64,000 nucleotides of DNA from Streptomyces sp. ISL-100 (lineage in GTDB: Bacteria; Actinomycetota; Actinomycetes; Streptomycetales; Streptomycetaceae). The translations under genes were made by a program, and so were the position numbers. This document shows, one piece after another, positions 1 through 6,871 of this stretch. How positions within the stretch are numbered: position 1 is the first letter of the stretch; the number at the start of each line of letters is the position of its first letter. Location: assembly GCF_018614615.1 (NCBI RefSeq), contig NZ_JAGGOK010000046.1:52226-116225 (forward strand), read 5' to 3'. The notes beneath the pieces are model-generated. The model worked only from the letters and a program-made list of their open reading frames with translations, ran no database searches and was not told the DNA's origin.

Positions 1-534
1 GGCGGCGGTCGGTTCCGGCACGATCCGCGCCACGTGGAGACCGGCCAGTCGCCCCGCCTCACGCACCGCGTCGTACTGCGGCTCGGCGAAGTACGCCGGC
101 ACCGTGATCACCGCACGCCGGAACTGCACCCCCGCGGCGCTCTCGGCGTCCTCCCTGAGCCGGCGCAGCAGGATGGCGGAGACCTGCACCGGGGAGAGGT
201 AGTGCTCGCCGAGCCGGATCTCCACCGAGCCGTCGGCGCTCGCCCGGACGGGCGGCGCATCGTGGGGCCGCGCCTTGAGCGCCTGTTGCACGAGCTCGTC
301 GTTCCAGCGCCGCCCGATCAGCCGCTTCACCTCCGTGATCACGGAACCGGGCGCCGCGGCAAGCCAGTTGAGAGCCTCGTGTCCGACCAGCAGGAAGCCG
401 TGGGAGTCGATCCCGAGGGCCGAGGGGGTGGACTGGTCGCCGTGCCGGTTGGGCAGCACGGCGGGGGCGCCGTCGTGCAGCCAGGCCGTGACGGAGTTGG
501 TCGTGCCGAGGTCGATGCCGAGAGTGCGGTGCAT
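1..534 (-). CDS. Hsp70 (DnaK) family protein, N-terminal part, cut by window edge
   Basis: The first 178 codons of an Hsp70-type chaperone ATPase are present; the rest lies left of position 1. The protein starts MHRTLGIDLGTTNS, the phosphate-1 loop of the actin/Hsp70 ATPase fold, and continues with ITVPAYF and the EPTAA motif typical of the DnaK nucleotide-binding domain. The ATG is at 534-532. It lies 160 nt downstream of a GrpE-like gene on the same strand, so a chaperone plus its exchange factor are probably made together. It looks like an accessory Hsp70 paralogue tied to this operon rather than the housekeeping dnaK, whose usual neighbours dnaJ and hspR are not visible. That last point is inference, because the 3' flank is outside the window. 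Confidence 0.9.
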   Translation of the reverse strand, partial: MHRTLGIDLGTTNSVTAWLHDGAPAVLPNRHGDQSTPSALGIDSHGFLLVGHEALNWLAAAPGSVITEVKRLIGRRWNDELVQQALKARPHDAPPVRASADGSVEIRLGEHYLSPVQVSAILLRRLREDAESAAGVQFRRAVITVPAYFAEPQYDAVREAGRLAGLHVARIVPEPTAA

Positions 535-693
535 GGAAGGTTGCTTCCTGATCGTCGTGAGGCGTGGGACGTGGGAGGTGCGGTGCGGGCGCGGTACGAG
601 CGTGCGGTGCCGGGCGGGGGCCGTCGGGTGCCCGTGACCCGTCCGGTGTGCTGCGGACGGTGGCGGGCGCGCCGCCTGAGCGCGCTCGCCGGG

Positions 694-1344
694 TCAGGCG
701 CGACGGGAGCGGCGGGAGCGACGCCCCCGCCCGGCCGAGGGCTTGCGCGGCAGGCGCCGCTGGGAGCGGGTGGTACGCCGTGGCTGCGCCCGCCCGCCGT
801 CGGACGGTGCCGCCCCGGACGCCGCCGGATCCGGGCCGTCCTCGGCCGGCACAATCGGCTCCGGCTCCGGCTCCGGTGCGGGGCCCGGCACGGCGACGAC
901 CACCTGTGCGGGGCGCAAGATGGACGCGCCCAGGCGGAAGCCGGTGAGCCTCTCCCGCAGCACCGTGCCGTCCGGGGCGGAGGGATGACTTTCCGTCCCG
1001 ACGACCCGCATCTCCGCCGCGTCGACGGCCCTGCCCACCGCTTCCATCGGTCTGACGTCGTGCCGGGCGAGCTCGCCGCGCAGCATCAGATGCGCCGCCT
1101 CGATCTGCTCGCTCAGCGCGACGGCGGCCGAGGTCGCCTCGCGGGCGGATCGCGCCTCGTGCAGGGCGCCGGCCCGGCGGCGCGTGTCGGCGAGCAGGTC
1201 GTCCAGCGGCAGCAGGGAGGACAACAGGGCGCGCAGCCGGGCCTCGACCTCGTCGCGTTTGCGGCACAGCGCCTCGACCCGGCGCCGCAGTTTGTCGACT
1301 TCGGACGGCGGGCCGGCGGGGGCGGCCGGGACGGGACCGTTCAC
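694..1344 (-). CDS. GrpE-like nucleotide exchange factor
   Basis: The 216-aa product has a long charged helical N-terminal half (residues about 14-90, coiled-coil-like) and then a stretch VGTESHPSAPDGTVLRERLTGF that resembles the GrpE beta-domain. The C-terminus is a low-complexity tail rich in Pro, Arg and Ser ending RRSRRSRRA. Known GrpE proteins release ADP from Hsp70, and the Hsp70 gene lies just downstream, which supports the call. The start is a GTG at 1344 that overlaps the TGA stop of the upstream 94-aa gene (GTGA), so translation is probably coupled. The basic tail is unlike housekeeping GrpE and could bind nucleic acid, but that is a guess. Confidence 0.75.
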   Translation of the reverse strand: MNGPVPAAPAGPPSEVDKLRRRVEALCRKRDEVEARLRALLSSLLPLDDLLADTRRRAGALHEARSAREATSAAVALSEQIEAAHLMLRGELARHDVRPMEAVGRAVDAAEMRVVGTESHPSAPDGTVLRERLTGFRLGASILRPAQVVVAVPGPAPEPEPEPIVPAEDGPDPAASGAAPSDGGRAQPRRTTRSQRRLPRKPSAGRGRRSRRSRRA

Positions 1345-1625
1345 GGGAGTTCCTCGGTGTCGTGGCGGTGCAGGGGCGGGGTGAGCATTTCAGCCACGAG
1401 GGCGGCGACGGCACCGCGGGAGGCCTGGTCGGCCCGGCGGATGCGCTCCTGCCTGACCGGATCCCGCCGGGCTGCGGCAATGGCCTGCGCCGTCTGCTTA
1501 CGGAGGACCGGGGCCCGGGTGCCGGGCGCTGCGCCGGGGACGAGTTCGTGGAGCGTGGGGCCGAACCAAGGAACCGGGGGCGCTACGGCGTCCCCGGCGC
1601 CCGGATCGGGCTCGTCGACGGTCAA
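1341..1625 (-). CDS. Small conserved-looking protein in the Hsp70 operon
   Basis: A 94-aa product sits between the split TPR-like gene and the GrpE-like gene. The most likely start is TTG at 1625-1623, which overlaps the upstream TGA by two bases (TTTTGACC); no ATG or GTG start is available before it in a useful place. It ends TEELP with a TGA that overlaps the GTG of the next gene. The middle contains a helical, Arg/Ala-rich segment (QTAQAIAAARRDPVRQERIRR is close to its core, about residues 42-65). I do not recognise a family. Tight overlaps on both sides are the main evidence that it is a real gene. Confidence 0.6.
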   Translation of the reverse strand: MTVDEPDPGAGDAVAPPVPWFGPTLHELVPGAAPGTRAPVLRKQTAQAIAAARRDPVRQERIRRADQASRGAVAALVAEMLTPPLHRHDTEELP

Positions 1626-2251
1626 AAGAGGGCTCCCTGTCCGGAGTCGTGGTGGCGGCGACGGCCGCGGGCGGGGCCGAACAGCAGGCCCTGGTCCGGC
1701 AGTCCGGCACCGATCCGTTCCGCGCACACGCGGTCGCGCTGCGCCCCGCCGATGTCGCCCGCCTCCTCGCGTGCCGCGGCGCGGTGCAGATAGGCGGCTT
1801 GCACGGTCTGGTCGTAGCGCGCGCTCACGCCGGTCCGCATCAGGTCCCGCAGGAACAGCTCGATGACGTCCGACGGGGACGCGGTAGCCTGCAGGTGCTC
1901 GGCGAGTTCGCGTACCGCCGCGTCGCGTTGCTCCTTGACGTGGCCACGGTCCGGGCCTGCGACACCGACGGTCGCGCTCAACAGGTCGACGCGGCGTTCC
2001 ATCGCGGCCCGCGTGCTTTCGGTTCCGCGGGGACGGGCCGCGTCGAGCAGGAGGTCGACGAGCATGCCGTCGACGCGTTCCTCCCCGCACGGGCCCTCGC
2101 CGCCGCCGTACCGGAGCATGCTGCGTACGGCGGACCGCGCTGCTGACGCACGCCCGTCGGACGCGGCGGCCACGGCCTGCCCGGCGTAATGGTCTCTAAG
2201 CCATTCCCGGGCTGGTGCCCAGTCCGGATCGCGTCGCAGCAGGTCCCGCAC
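1622..2251 (-). CDS. C-terminal part of a split helical-repeat protein (or separate ORF)
   Basis: This 209-aa ORF is in the same reading frame as the upstream 402-aa ORF and is separated from it by a single TAG at 2272-2270 plus six sense codons. The first possible start is GTG at 2251, with no convincing ribosome binding site in front of it. It reads DLLRRDPDWAPAREWLRDHYAG, like a continuing helical (TPR-like) repeat, and later contains long amphipathic helices. The simplest reading is that both ORFs were one ~618-aa protein that now carries an amber stop. Alternatives are stop readthrough, a sequencing error, or a real second cistron. No function can be assigned beyond a probable scaffold role in the Hsp70 operon. 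Confidence 0.55.
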   Translation of the reverse strand: MRDLLRRDPDWAPAREWLRDHYAGQAVAAASDGRASAARSAVRSMLRYGGGEGPCGEERVDGMLVDLLLDAARPRGTESTRAAMERRVDLLSATVGVAGPDRGHVKEQRDAAVRELAEHLQATASPSDVIELFLRDLMRTGVSARYDQTVQAAYLHRAAAREEAGDIGGAQRDRVCAERIGAGLPDQGLLFGPARGRRRHHDSGQGALF

Positions 2252-2264
2252 CGCGTCCGCGTGC

Positions 2265-2280
2265 AGCCTCTACCGAGGCT
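2265..2280 (-). other. Hairpin enclosing the in-frame TAG
   Basis: AGCCTC and GAGGCT form a perfect 6-bp inverted repeat with a 4-base loop, and the amber codon (2272-2270 on the minus strand) spans the loop/stem boundary. It could be chance, a scar, or a readthrough signal. Confidence 0.4.
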
Positions 2281-3478
2281 GCAAACCGTCGAGCGCTCGG
2301 CGCAGGTCCGCTCTCAGATGGTCGTCGAGGCCGCGTCTGGCGTCCCGGTCCTGGGGCGACACGGCCAGGGCCCGGGCGAAACGGTCCCTGCTCTGCCGGG
2401 GGTCGCTGTCGAAGACCTTCGAGCCCTGCCGCACCAGCTCGGCGGTGAGCTCGGCGGCCAGCGAGCCGTCCTCGGGCAGCAGCGTGTGGGCCAGCTCCAG
2501 GCCGTGGATACGTGTGACGGGGGAGTAGCCGTACCCGTTGCGGCTCCGCCCGACGTTGTTCCCCGCGCGGAGTACGGCTTCCCGCTCCGCGGCGCTGAGC
2601 GTGTTCCCGAGCCGCGCCGCCGTGCCGAAGTCCGCGAGCGCCTCGCTCCATTCCTGGGCCCGCACCCGGTCCTGGCCCCGTTCCGCGAGGGCTTGGGCGA
2701 GAGCGTCGGCGCAAGCGTGGTGGTCGGGCGAGTCCGCGGTCCAGGTGCCGGGGTCGGGGTGGCGTGCGGTGTAGGCGTCGAGGAGGGGGAGGCGGCGGCC
2801 GTGGTCCATGAGATGCCAGGCGGCATCCTCGAGCGGGATCAGGCCGTCGGGTCCGGCGTCCTGGGGGACAAGCACATGGTCGGTACGCTCGGCTTCCCAA
2901 GCCGTCTCCCAGGCGGCGAGCACGTCCCGCCCACTTTTGACGTCCAGGGCATGCAGCAGGTCGGTGATGCGCCCGAGCAGATGGCCGCGGGCCTCCTGCC
3001 ACAGCTCGTCGGGCACGGGAGCGCCGCGCCGGCCGGTGAGCAACGCACGGAAGTCGCCAGGGTCATCCTCGTCCAGGAGATGAGCCCACAGCACGATCGC
3101 GAGCGCCGCGGTACCGGAATCGGTGTGTCGCCCGCCCTCTTCTCCCAGCCTGCGCAGGGCACTCACCGCAAGGGCGTGCACGACCCCCGTCGCCGCCAGA
3201 TCCAGGTTACTGTCGGGACACCGCCGGACCGCCTCCGGCCAGTTCCCGACCCGCGCGGCCAGTGCCGCGCGGAGCACGGCGTACCGTACCGCGTCGTCGG
3301 CGTCGGGTGTGCCGAACGTGCGCTGGAAACGCTGCAGAAGCGGCCGCACGACGTCGAACTCGGCCTGTAGAAAGGCATCTTCGGCAGCGTCCAGCAGGTG
3401 TCCCACCGTGACGGTTCGGCCGGGATCACCGGTGTCGTCCACCTGCACGCTCTGTTGCCCCCCTGAGCCCTCACGCAA
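2270..3478 (-). CDS. N-terminal part of a split helical-repeat (TPR-like) protein
   Basis: A 402-aa ORF heads the minus-strand Hsp70 operon. The sequence is almost entirely short amphipathic helices (for example HLLDAAEDAFLQAEFDVVRPLL and AQEWSEALADFGTAARLGNTLS), as in TPR/SEL1-like scaffolds, with no catalytic motif. It ends LQPR at an in-frame TAG, a stop codon that is rare in Streptomyces, after which the frame stays open for another 209 aa. The outermost start is TTG at 3478; a GTG at 3448 behind a G-rich tract is an alternative and fits better if transcription begins near 3480. A putative operator/promoter element lies at 3500-3528, directly upstream. Confidence 0.65.
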   Translation of the reverse strand: MREGSGGQQSVQVDDTGDPGRTVTVGHLLDAAEDAFLQAEFDVVRPLLQRFQRTFGTPDADDAVRYAVLRAALAARVGNWPEAVRRCPDSNLDLAATGVVHALAVSALRRLGEEGGRHTDSGTAALAIVLWAHLLDEDDPGDFRALLTGRRGAPVPDELWQEARGHLLGRITDLLHALDVKSGRDVLAAWETAWEAERTDHVLVPQDAGPDGLIPLEDAAWHLMDHGRRLPLLDAYTARHPDPGTWTADSPDHHACADALAQALAERGQDRVRAQEWSEALADFGTAARLGNTLSAAEREAVLRAGNNVGRSRNGYGYSPVTRIHGLELAHTLLPEDGSLAAELTAELVRQGSKVFDSDPRQSRDRFARALAVSPQDRDARRGLDDHLRADLRRALDGLQPR

Positions 3479-3499
3479 GAATAGCCACCGTAGATAGGC

Positions 3500-3528
3500 G
3501 TGTTGGCGACGTCAACACGCTACCGGGT
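3500..3528 (-). promoter_or_regulatory. Shared operator/promoter element, copy A (Hsp70 operon)
   Basis: The inverted repeat GTGTTG-N7-CAACAC (3500-3518) is followed by GCTACCGGGT. On the minus strand it contains TTGACG, a -35-like hexamer, with TATCTA and TACGGT as -10 candidates just upstream of the 3478 ORF. About 23 of 29 bases match the element at 22754-22782 upstream of the kinase-helicase operon, including the spacing. I infer a common repressor or activator binds both. Confidence 0.6.
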
Positions 3529-3569
3529 GGGTGGCTGGGTCCTTGCGTGACATCTCTCCGAGGCGTGTC

Positions 3570-3735
3570 TCATCTCGCCTTCGTCCCGCCCGCTTCGGCC
3601 CGTGCGTCGGTCGAAGTGGTGAGTTCGTCCCGGACGGTCTTAACGCCGGGCGGGTAGGGGGCGCAGTCCCAGCGGTCGGCGAGGGCGGCGACGAGCGCCA
3701 GGCCGCCCCACCGGGGCGGAGTACGTCGGGTTCGG
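3570..3735 (-). pseudogene. Fragment of an anti-sigma-like ATPase gene (3' end only)
   Basis: Minus-strand codons here read GGLALVAALADRWDCAPYPPG followed by a KTVRDEL segment and a stop. This is nearly the same as the last third of the intact ATPase encoded at 5150-5602 (LALVAALADRWDTVPYPP, then KTVRAEL). Only the region around the G2 box to the C-terminus remains; the N-terminal ATP-binding part is absent. Homology at the DNA level stops near 3735. It is therefore a truncated duplicate, with the Mrr-type gene lying between it and the intact copy. Confidence 0.75.
3666..3706. repeat. 41-bp direct repeat, left copy
   Basis: These 41 bases are identical to 5219-5259, in the same orientation, and fall in the conserved C-terminal part of the ATPase coding sequence. 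Flanking bases are similar but diverged. The two copies bracket the Mrr-type endonuclease gene. Confidence 0.85.
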
Positions 3736-3851
3736 CATCCGCTGGAGCAAGGTGTGGGCACAGGACCCCAGCCGTCGGGGAGCGCTAGCGGATCTCAGCA
3801 ACGGGCAATTGAGTGACCCGCGTCGGGCCCTACGCCCCGCGCCGGGAGTTG

Positions 3852-5096
3852 ATGCAAGATGGCATGGTGTCAAGTCTCCGCAGCGACCCTCGCACCTCCG
3901 CTGCTGTTCGCGGCAGCGGCTGGTTGGGCAACTCACCGCAGGCTGAACAGTTATTGACGCATCTGGCGCCACATGAACGGGTCGAGCTGCTGTTCACCAC
4001 TCTCCGGTTCCAGGGCGCACTGACCCGTCGACGACTCCTCTTGTGGCGGGGCACCTTCAAGGTGGAACAGGTGGAACTGCGCCGCCCCCTCACCGTCCTG
4101 AGCAGTAGGAGTCAGTCCCGGTTCGTCGAGGCAGTCGTACTCGACGGCCCCGAAGGCGCGATAGAGCTCAAGCCCCTTTCCGCAGCCGTGGCACGCGCTT
4201 TGGTCGGCGCCGGCCGGCAGGGCGATGGCAACGCCCCGGCTACTGCTCCGCACACCGCGCAGGACGACCGCGATGCCGCGGAGACGCCCGCAGCACACCG
4301 GACGGTGGCCGGCCAGGCATCCACACCTCCGCATGCGGAAAGCAGCGCCGGCTCACAGGAGAAGGTGTTCCGCGCGAGAGCCATCCGCACATGGCAGGAC
4401 GCCGAGCTCGCCGCCGTCGACCACATGCGCAGTCTCGGCTTCACTGACGCGCGGGTGACGGGTGACGGCGCGGACGGGGGCATCGACGTGATCGCCCGCG
4501 ACGCCGTAGCGCAGGTGAAGTACCACAGTCAGCCGATCGGCGTCGGCCCCATCCGAGAGCTGCGGGGAGTGGCGGACTCGCACCATCACCTGCTGTTCTA
4601 CGCGTTCGGCGGCTACACGGCCACTGCCCGGCAGTTCGCCGACGAGAGAAGGGTCGGGCTCTTCTCCCTCCTGGAACCCGGTCACATCACTCCACTGAAC
4701 GATGCAGCGGATCGCCTGTCCGCCCGCCCGGCCCCGACCACCGGATGGAGCCGGACGACGCCCGGCTGGAGCCAGGCGGCTTCGGGGCGCGGCCAGGCGC
4801 CGAACTCACGCGCGAGCCAGCGTTCCGCAGAGCTGGAAGCCCAGCGGCAGACCGTGCGCCGCCTGATCACTCGTGTCCGTGCGCACACGAGTGAGGTCCA
4901 CGCGCTGCCGTCCAACCGGTACACCAAGGACCTCATCAAGGCGCTGAAAGCGGCGCACAAGCTGACGGAGCGGGCGGAATCCCTCCTGGCCAAGTCGCAG
5001 GCGGACTTCCAGACCCATGGCGGGCGGAAGCAGCTCATCGCCATGGCCGACGAGAAGGCTCGCGAAGCCGCCCTCAAGCTGGGGATGCGGGCCTGA
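3852..5096 (+). CDS. Mrr-type restriction endonuclease domain protein
   Basis: The product has about 414 aa. The N-terminal ~100 residues are unassigned and beta-rich. Residues about 175-285 form a Mrr_cat (type IV restriction) PD-(D/E)xK domain: GADGGIDVIARDAVAQVKYH contains the catalytic D and the QxK motif, followed by the helix PIRELRGVA. Known Mrr-like enzymes cleave DNA with modified bases. The C-terminal ~100 residues are a charged helical region (HKLTERAESLLAKSQADF). The start is uncertain: ATG 3852 has GGGAG only three bases upstream, GTG 3813 is the longest option, and ATG 3864 is possible. It points away from the Hsp70 operon and sits between 41-bp repeats, which suggests it arrived by insertion. 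Confidence 0.8.
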   Translation: MQDGMVSSLRSDPRTSAAVRGSGWLGNSPQAEQLLTHLAPHERVELLFTTLRFQGALTRRRLLLWRGTFKVEQVELRRPLTVLSSRSQSRFVEAVVLDGPEGAIELKPLSAAVARALVGAGRQGDGNAPATAPHTAQDDRDAAETPAAHRTVAGQASTPPHAESSAGSQEKVFRARAIRTWQDAELAAVDHMRSLGFTDARVTGDGADGGIDVIARDAVAQVKYHSQPIGVGPIRELRGVADSHHHLLFYAFGGYTATARQFADERRVGLFSLLEPGHITPLNDAADRLSARPAPTTGWSRTTPGWSQAASGRGQAPNSRASQRSAELEAQRQTVRRLITRVRAHTSEVHALPSNRYTKDLIKALKAAHKLTERAESLLAKSQADFQTHGGRKQLIAMADEKAREAALKLGMRA

Positions 5097-5149
5097 CGGG
5101 ACAGGCATGCACCTCGCGCGGTGCGGCATCCTCTCTCCCGTCGGCGTGA

Positions 5150-5602
5150 TCACGCGCTGGTCGTGGTGTCGATGAGCTCGGCCCGGACGGTTTTGCCGCT
5201 GGGTGGGTAGGGGACGGTGTCCCAGCGGTCGGCGAGGGCGGCGACGAGCGCCAGGCCGCGCCCGCCGGGGCGGAGTGAGTCGGGTCCGGTGGCGCCCGTC
5301 GCGATCTGCGGGTAGAGGTCCCCGCGAGCGTCGGTGACCTCGACGCGCAGACGGTCGGCCGACGGGTTGAAGGCGAGCGTGAGCCGGAAGCCGCGGCCGG
5401 GCAGGCGGCCGTGGAGGACGGCGTTGGCGGCGAGCTCCGCGACGACGAGTTCGGCACGCTCCGTGAGGTCGGGCGGGGCGCCCCAGGACTGCAGCGCGGT
5501 GACACCGAGAAGCCGGGCCAGACGGGCGCCGCGCCGGGTGGACGACAGCAGCTGCGTGAAGGTGCGGGCGGGGGCTTCGAGTTGGGGAAGAGGGTGGTCC
5601 AT
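5150..5602 (-). CDS. ATP-binding protein, anti-sigma/RsbW-like HATPase
   Basis: This 150-aa HATPase_c protein belongs to the large Streptomyces group of SpoIIAB/RsbW-like regulators. It has the N box (LVVAELAANAVLHG), a D-box region VEVTDARG, and the G boxes (RPGGRGLALVAALADRW). I chose ATG 5602 (MDHPLPQ); a longer ORF reaches 5677 but runs into the intergenic region. It is divergent from the XRE/DUF397 pair. ATPase, XRE and DUF397 genes commonly cluster as whiJ/abaA-like developmental or toxin-antitoxin-like sets. A truncated copy of its 3' end is found at 3570-3735. Confidence 0.85.
   Translation of the reverse strand: MDHPLPQLEAPARTFTQLLSSTRRGARLARLLGVTALQSWGAPPDLTERAELVVAELAANAVLHGRLPGRGFRLTLAFNPSADRLRVEVTDARGDLYPQIATGATGPDSLRPGGRGLALVAALADRWDTVPYPPSGKTVRAELIDTTTSA
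5219..5259. repeat. 41-bp direct repeat, right copy
   Basis: Identical to 3666-3706. This copy is inside the intact ATPase gene. Confidence 0.85.
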
Positions 5603-5771
5603 GACGCCAGAGTGGCGGTCGGGCGCGGGTGGGTGCGAGGGCGGCACCCCGTACGCGGAGTGAGCGTACGGGCACATTCGGTGGACAGTACGTGCGGTGT
5701 TCCGTCACGCTGAGTGCTGAGCGCGAGGCCGTGAGGAGCTGTCGCGGTCCGGTACGGAGAGAGGGCGGCGG

Positions 5772-6680
5772 ATGGACATCGTCGAAGGGGACGCGGCCGG
5801 GGCCGGGGCCGAACAGGGAGCCGGAGACGCCGATGTGCGGTCGACGGCTCCGGCGAGGGACTGGGAGCGGGAGCCGCATCTGTCGGACAGTCTGCGCACG
5901 TTCGGCGCGGTCGTCCAGGCGCTGCGCGAACACGCGGGACTCAGCCGCACGGATCTCGGCACCCGGGTGCGGTACTCCAAACACACCGTCGAGTCGGTGG
6001 AGTTGGGACGCCGGATGCCGGACAAGGCGTTCGTGGAGCGCGCCGAGGAAGCGCTGGGCAGCACCGGTGCGCTGCGGAAGGCCTCCGGTCATCTCACCCG
6101 GGGCGAGGCGGGCCTCGCGGCGTGGTTCCGGCGGTGGGCACGGCTGGAACGGGAGGCGGTGAGCCTGTGCACGTACGAGTGCCGGCTGGTGCCGGGGTTG
6201 TTGCAGTCGGAGGCGTATGCGCGGGCGGTGTTCGAGGGCACGATTCCGCTGCGGACCGACGACGAGCTGGAAGCGCAGCTCGCCGCCCGGATGGAACGAC
6301 AGACGATGATGCGGGAGCGGCCGACGGTGCCGTTCAGCTTCATCGTCGAGGAGCACGTGTTCCGGCGGCGGTTCGGCGATGCGGAGGCGATGAGCGAGCT
6401 GTTCGGCCACGTTCTGGAGTGCAGCGCCCCGCGCAACGTGACGCTTCAGGTGGTACCGCTGGAGGCTGGGTTGCACGCGTGTCTGGATGGGCCCGTGCGG
6501 ATCTTGGAGACGCCTGAGGGGCAGCGGCTCGGCTACTCCGAGGGCCAGGATGACGGGCGGCTGATCTCCGACCCGAAAGAGGTGAGCATGCTCTGCCAGC
6601 GCTATGACACACTGCGCTCGCAGGCCCTGAGCCCAAACGAATCCCGGGCCTTGCTGGAGCGACTGCGAGGAGAGCTATGA
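5772..6680 (+). CDS. XRE-family regulator with Scr1 (DUF5753) domain
   Basis: The 302-aa product has an N-terminal helix-turn-helix at about residues 45-100 (VVQALREHAGLSRTDLGTR, then KHTVESVELGRR). The rest is a DUF5753/Scr1-type C-terminal domain, recognisable from FRRWARLEREA, the VPGLLQSEAYARAV segment and RMERQ. Proteins of this type are DNA-binding regulators that work with a DUF397 partner in streptomycete development and antibiotic control. The stop overlaps the start of the DUF397 gene (ATGA), the classic arrangement. ATG 5772 is the first start after a GAGAGAGGG tract. Confidence 0.9.
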   Translation: MDIVEGDAAGAGAEQGAGDADVRSTAPARDWEREPHLSDSLRTFGAVVQALREHAGLSRTDLGTRVRYSKHTVESVELGRRMPDKAFVERAEEALGSTGALRKASGHLTRGEAGLAAWFRRWARLEREAVSLCTYECRLVPGLLQSEAYARAVFEGTIPLRTDDELEAQLAARMERQTMMRERPTVPFSFIVEEHVFRRRFGDAEAMSELFGHVLECSAPRNVTLQVVPLEAGLHACLDGPVRILETPEGQRLGYSEGQDDGRLISDPKEVSMLCQRYDTLRSQALSPNESRALLERLRGEL

Positions 6681-6871
6681 GTAGCGGTACGACAGATCTC
6701 GCCTGGTTCAAGTCCAGCTACAGCGGCAGCCAGGGAGACGACTGCGTGGAGGTCGCGATCGCCGAACAGGCCGTCCACGTACGGGACTCCAAGGACGTGA
6801 CCCGTCCGGCGTTCGCGGTGGGGAACGAGGAGTGGGCGCCTTTCGTGCGGTTCGTGTCAGCGGTCAGGTGA
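6677..6871 (+). CDS. DUF397 domain protein
   Basis: A 64-aa DUF397 protein: WFKSSYSGSQGDDCVEVAI, then VHVRDSKD and a final FVRFVSAV, the family hallmarks. It is translationally coupled to the XRE gene by an ATGA overlap. DUF397 proteins are thought to act as small partners or toxins of the adjacent Scr1-type regulator. Its 3' end overlaps the convergent 548-aa gene by eight bases. Confidence 0.92.
   Translation: MSSGTTDLAWFKSSYSGSQGDDCVEVAIAEQAVHVRDSKDVTRPAFAVGNEEWAPFVRFVSAVR

Noticed and set aside
34..1866. Long plus-strand ORF (610 aa) over the Hsp70 operon
   Set aside because: It is the antisense of the Hsp70, GrpE and 94-aa genes, has no recognisable domain and uses codons atypically; such long shadow ORFs are normal in high-GC DNA.
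4806..6476. 556-aa minus-strand ORF across the Mrr, ATPase and XRE region
   Set aside because: It crosses three supported genes in other frames and shows no domain.
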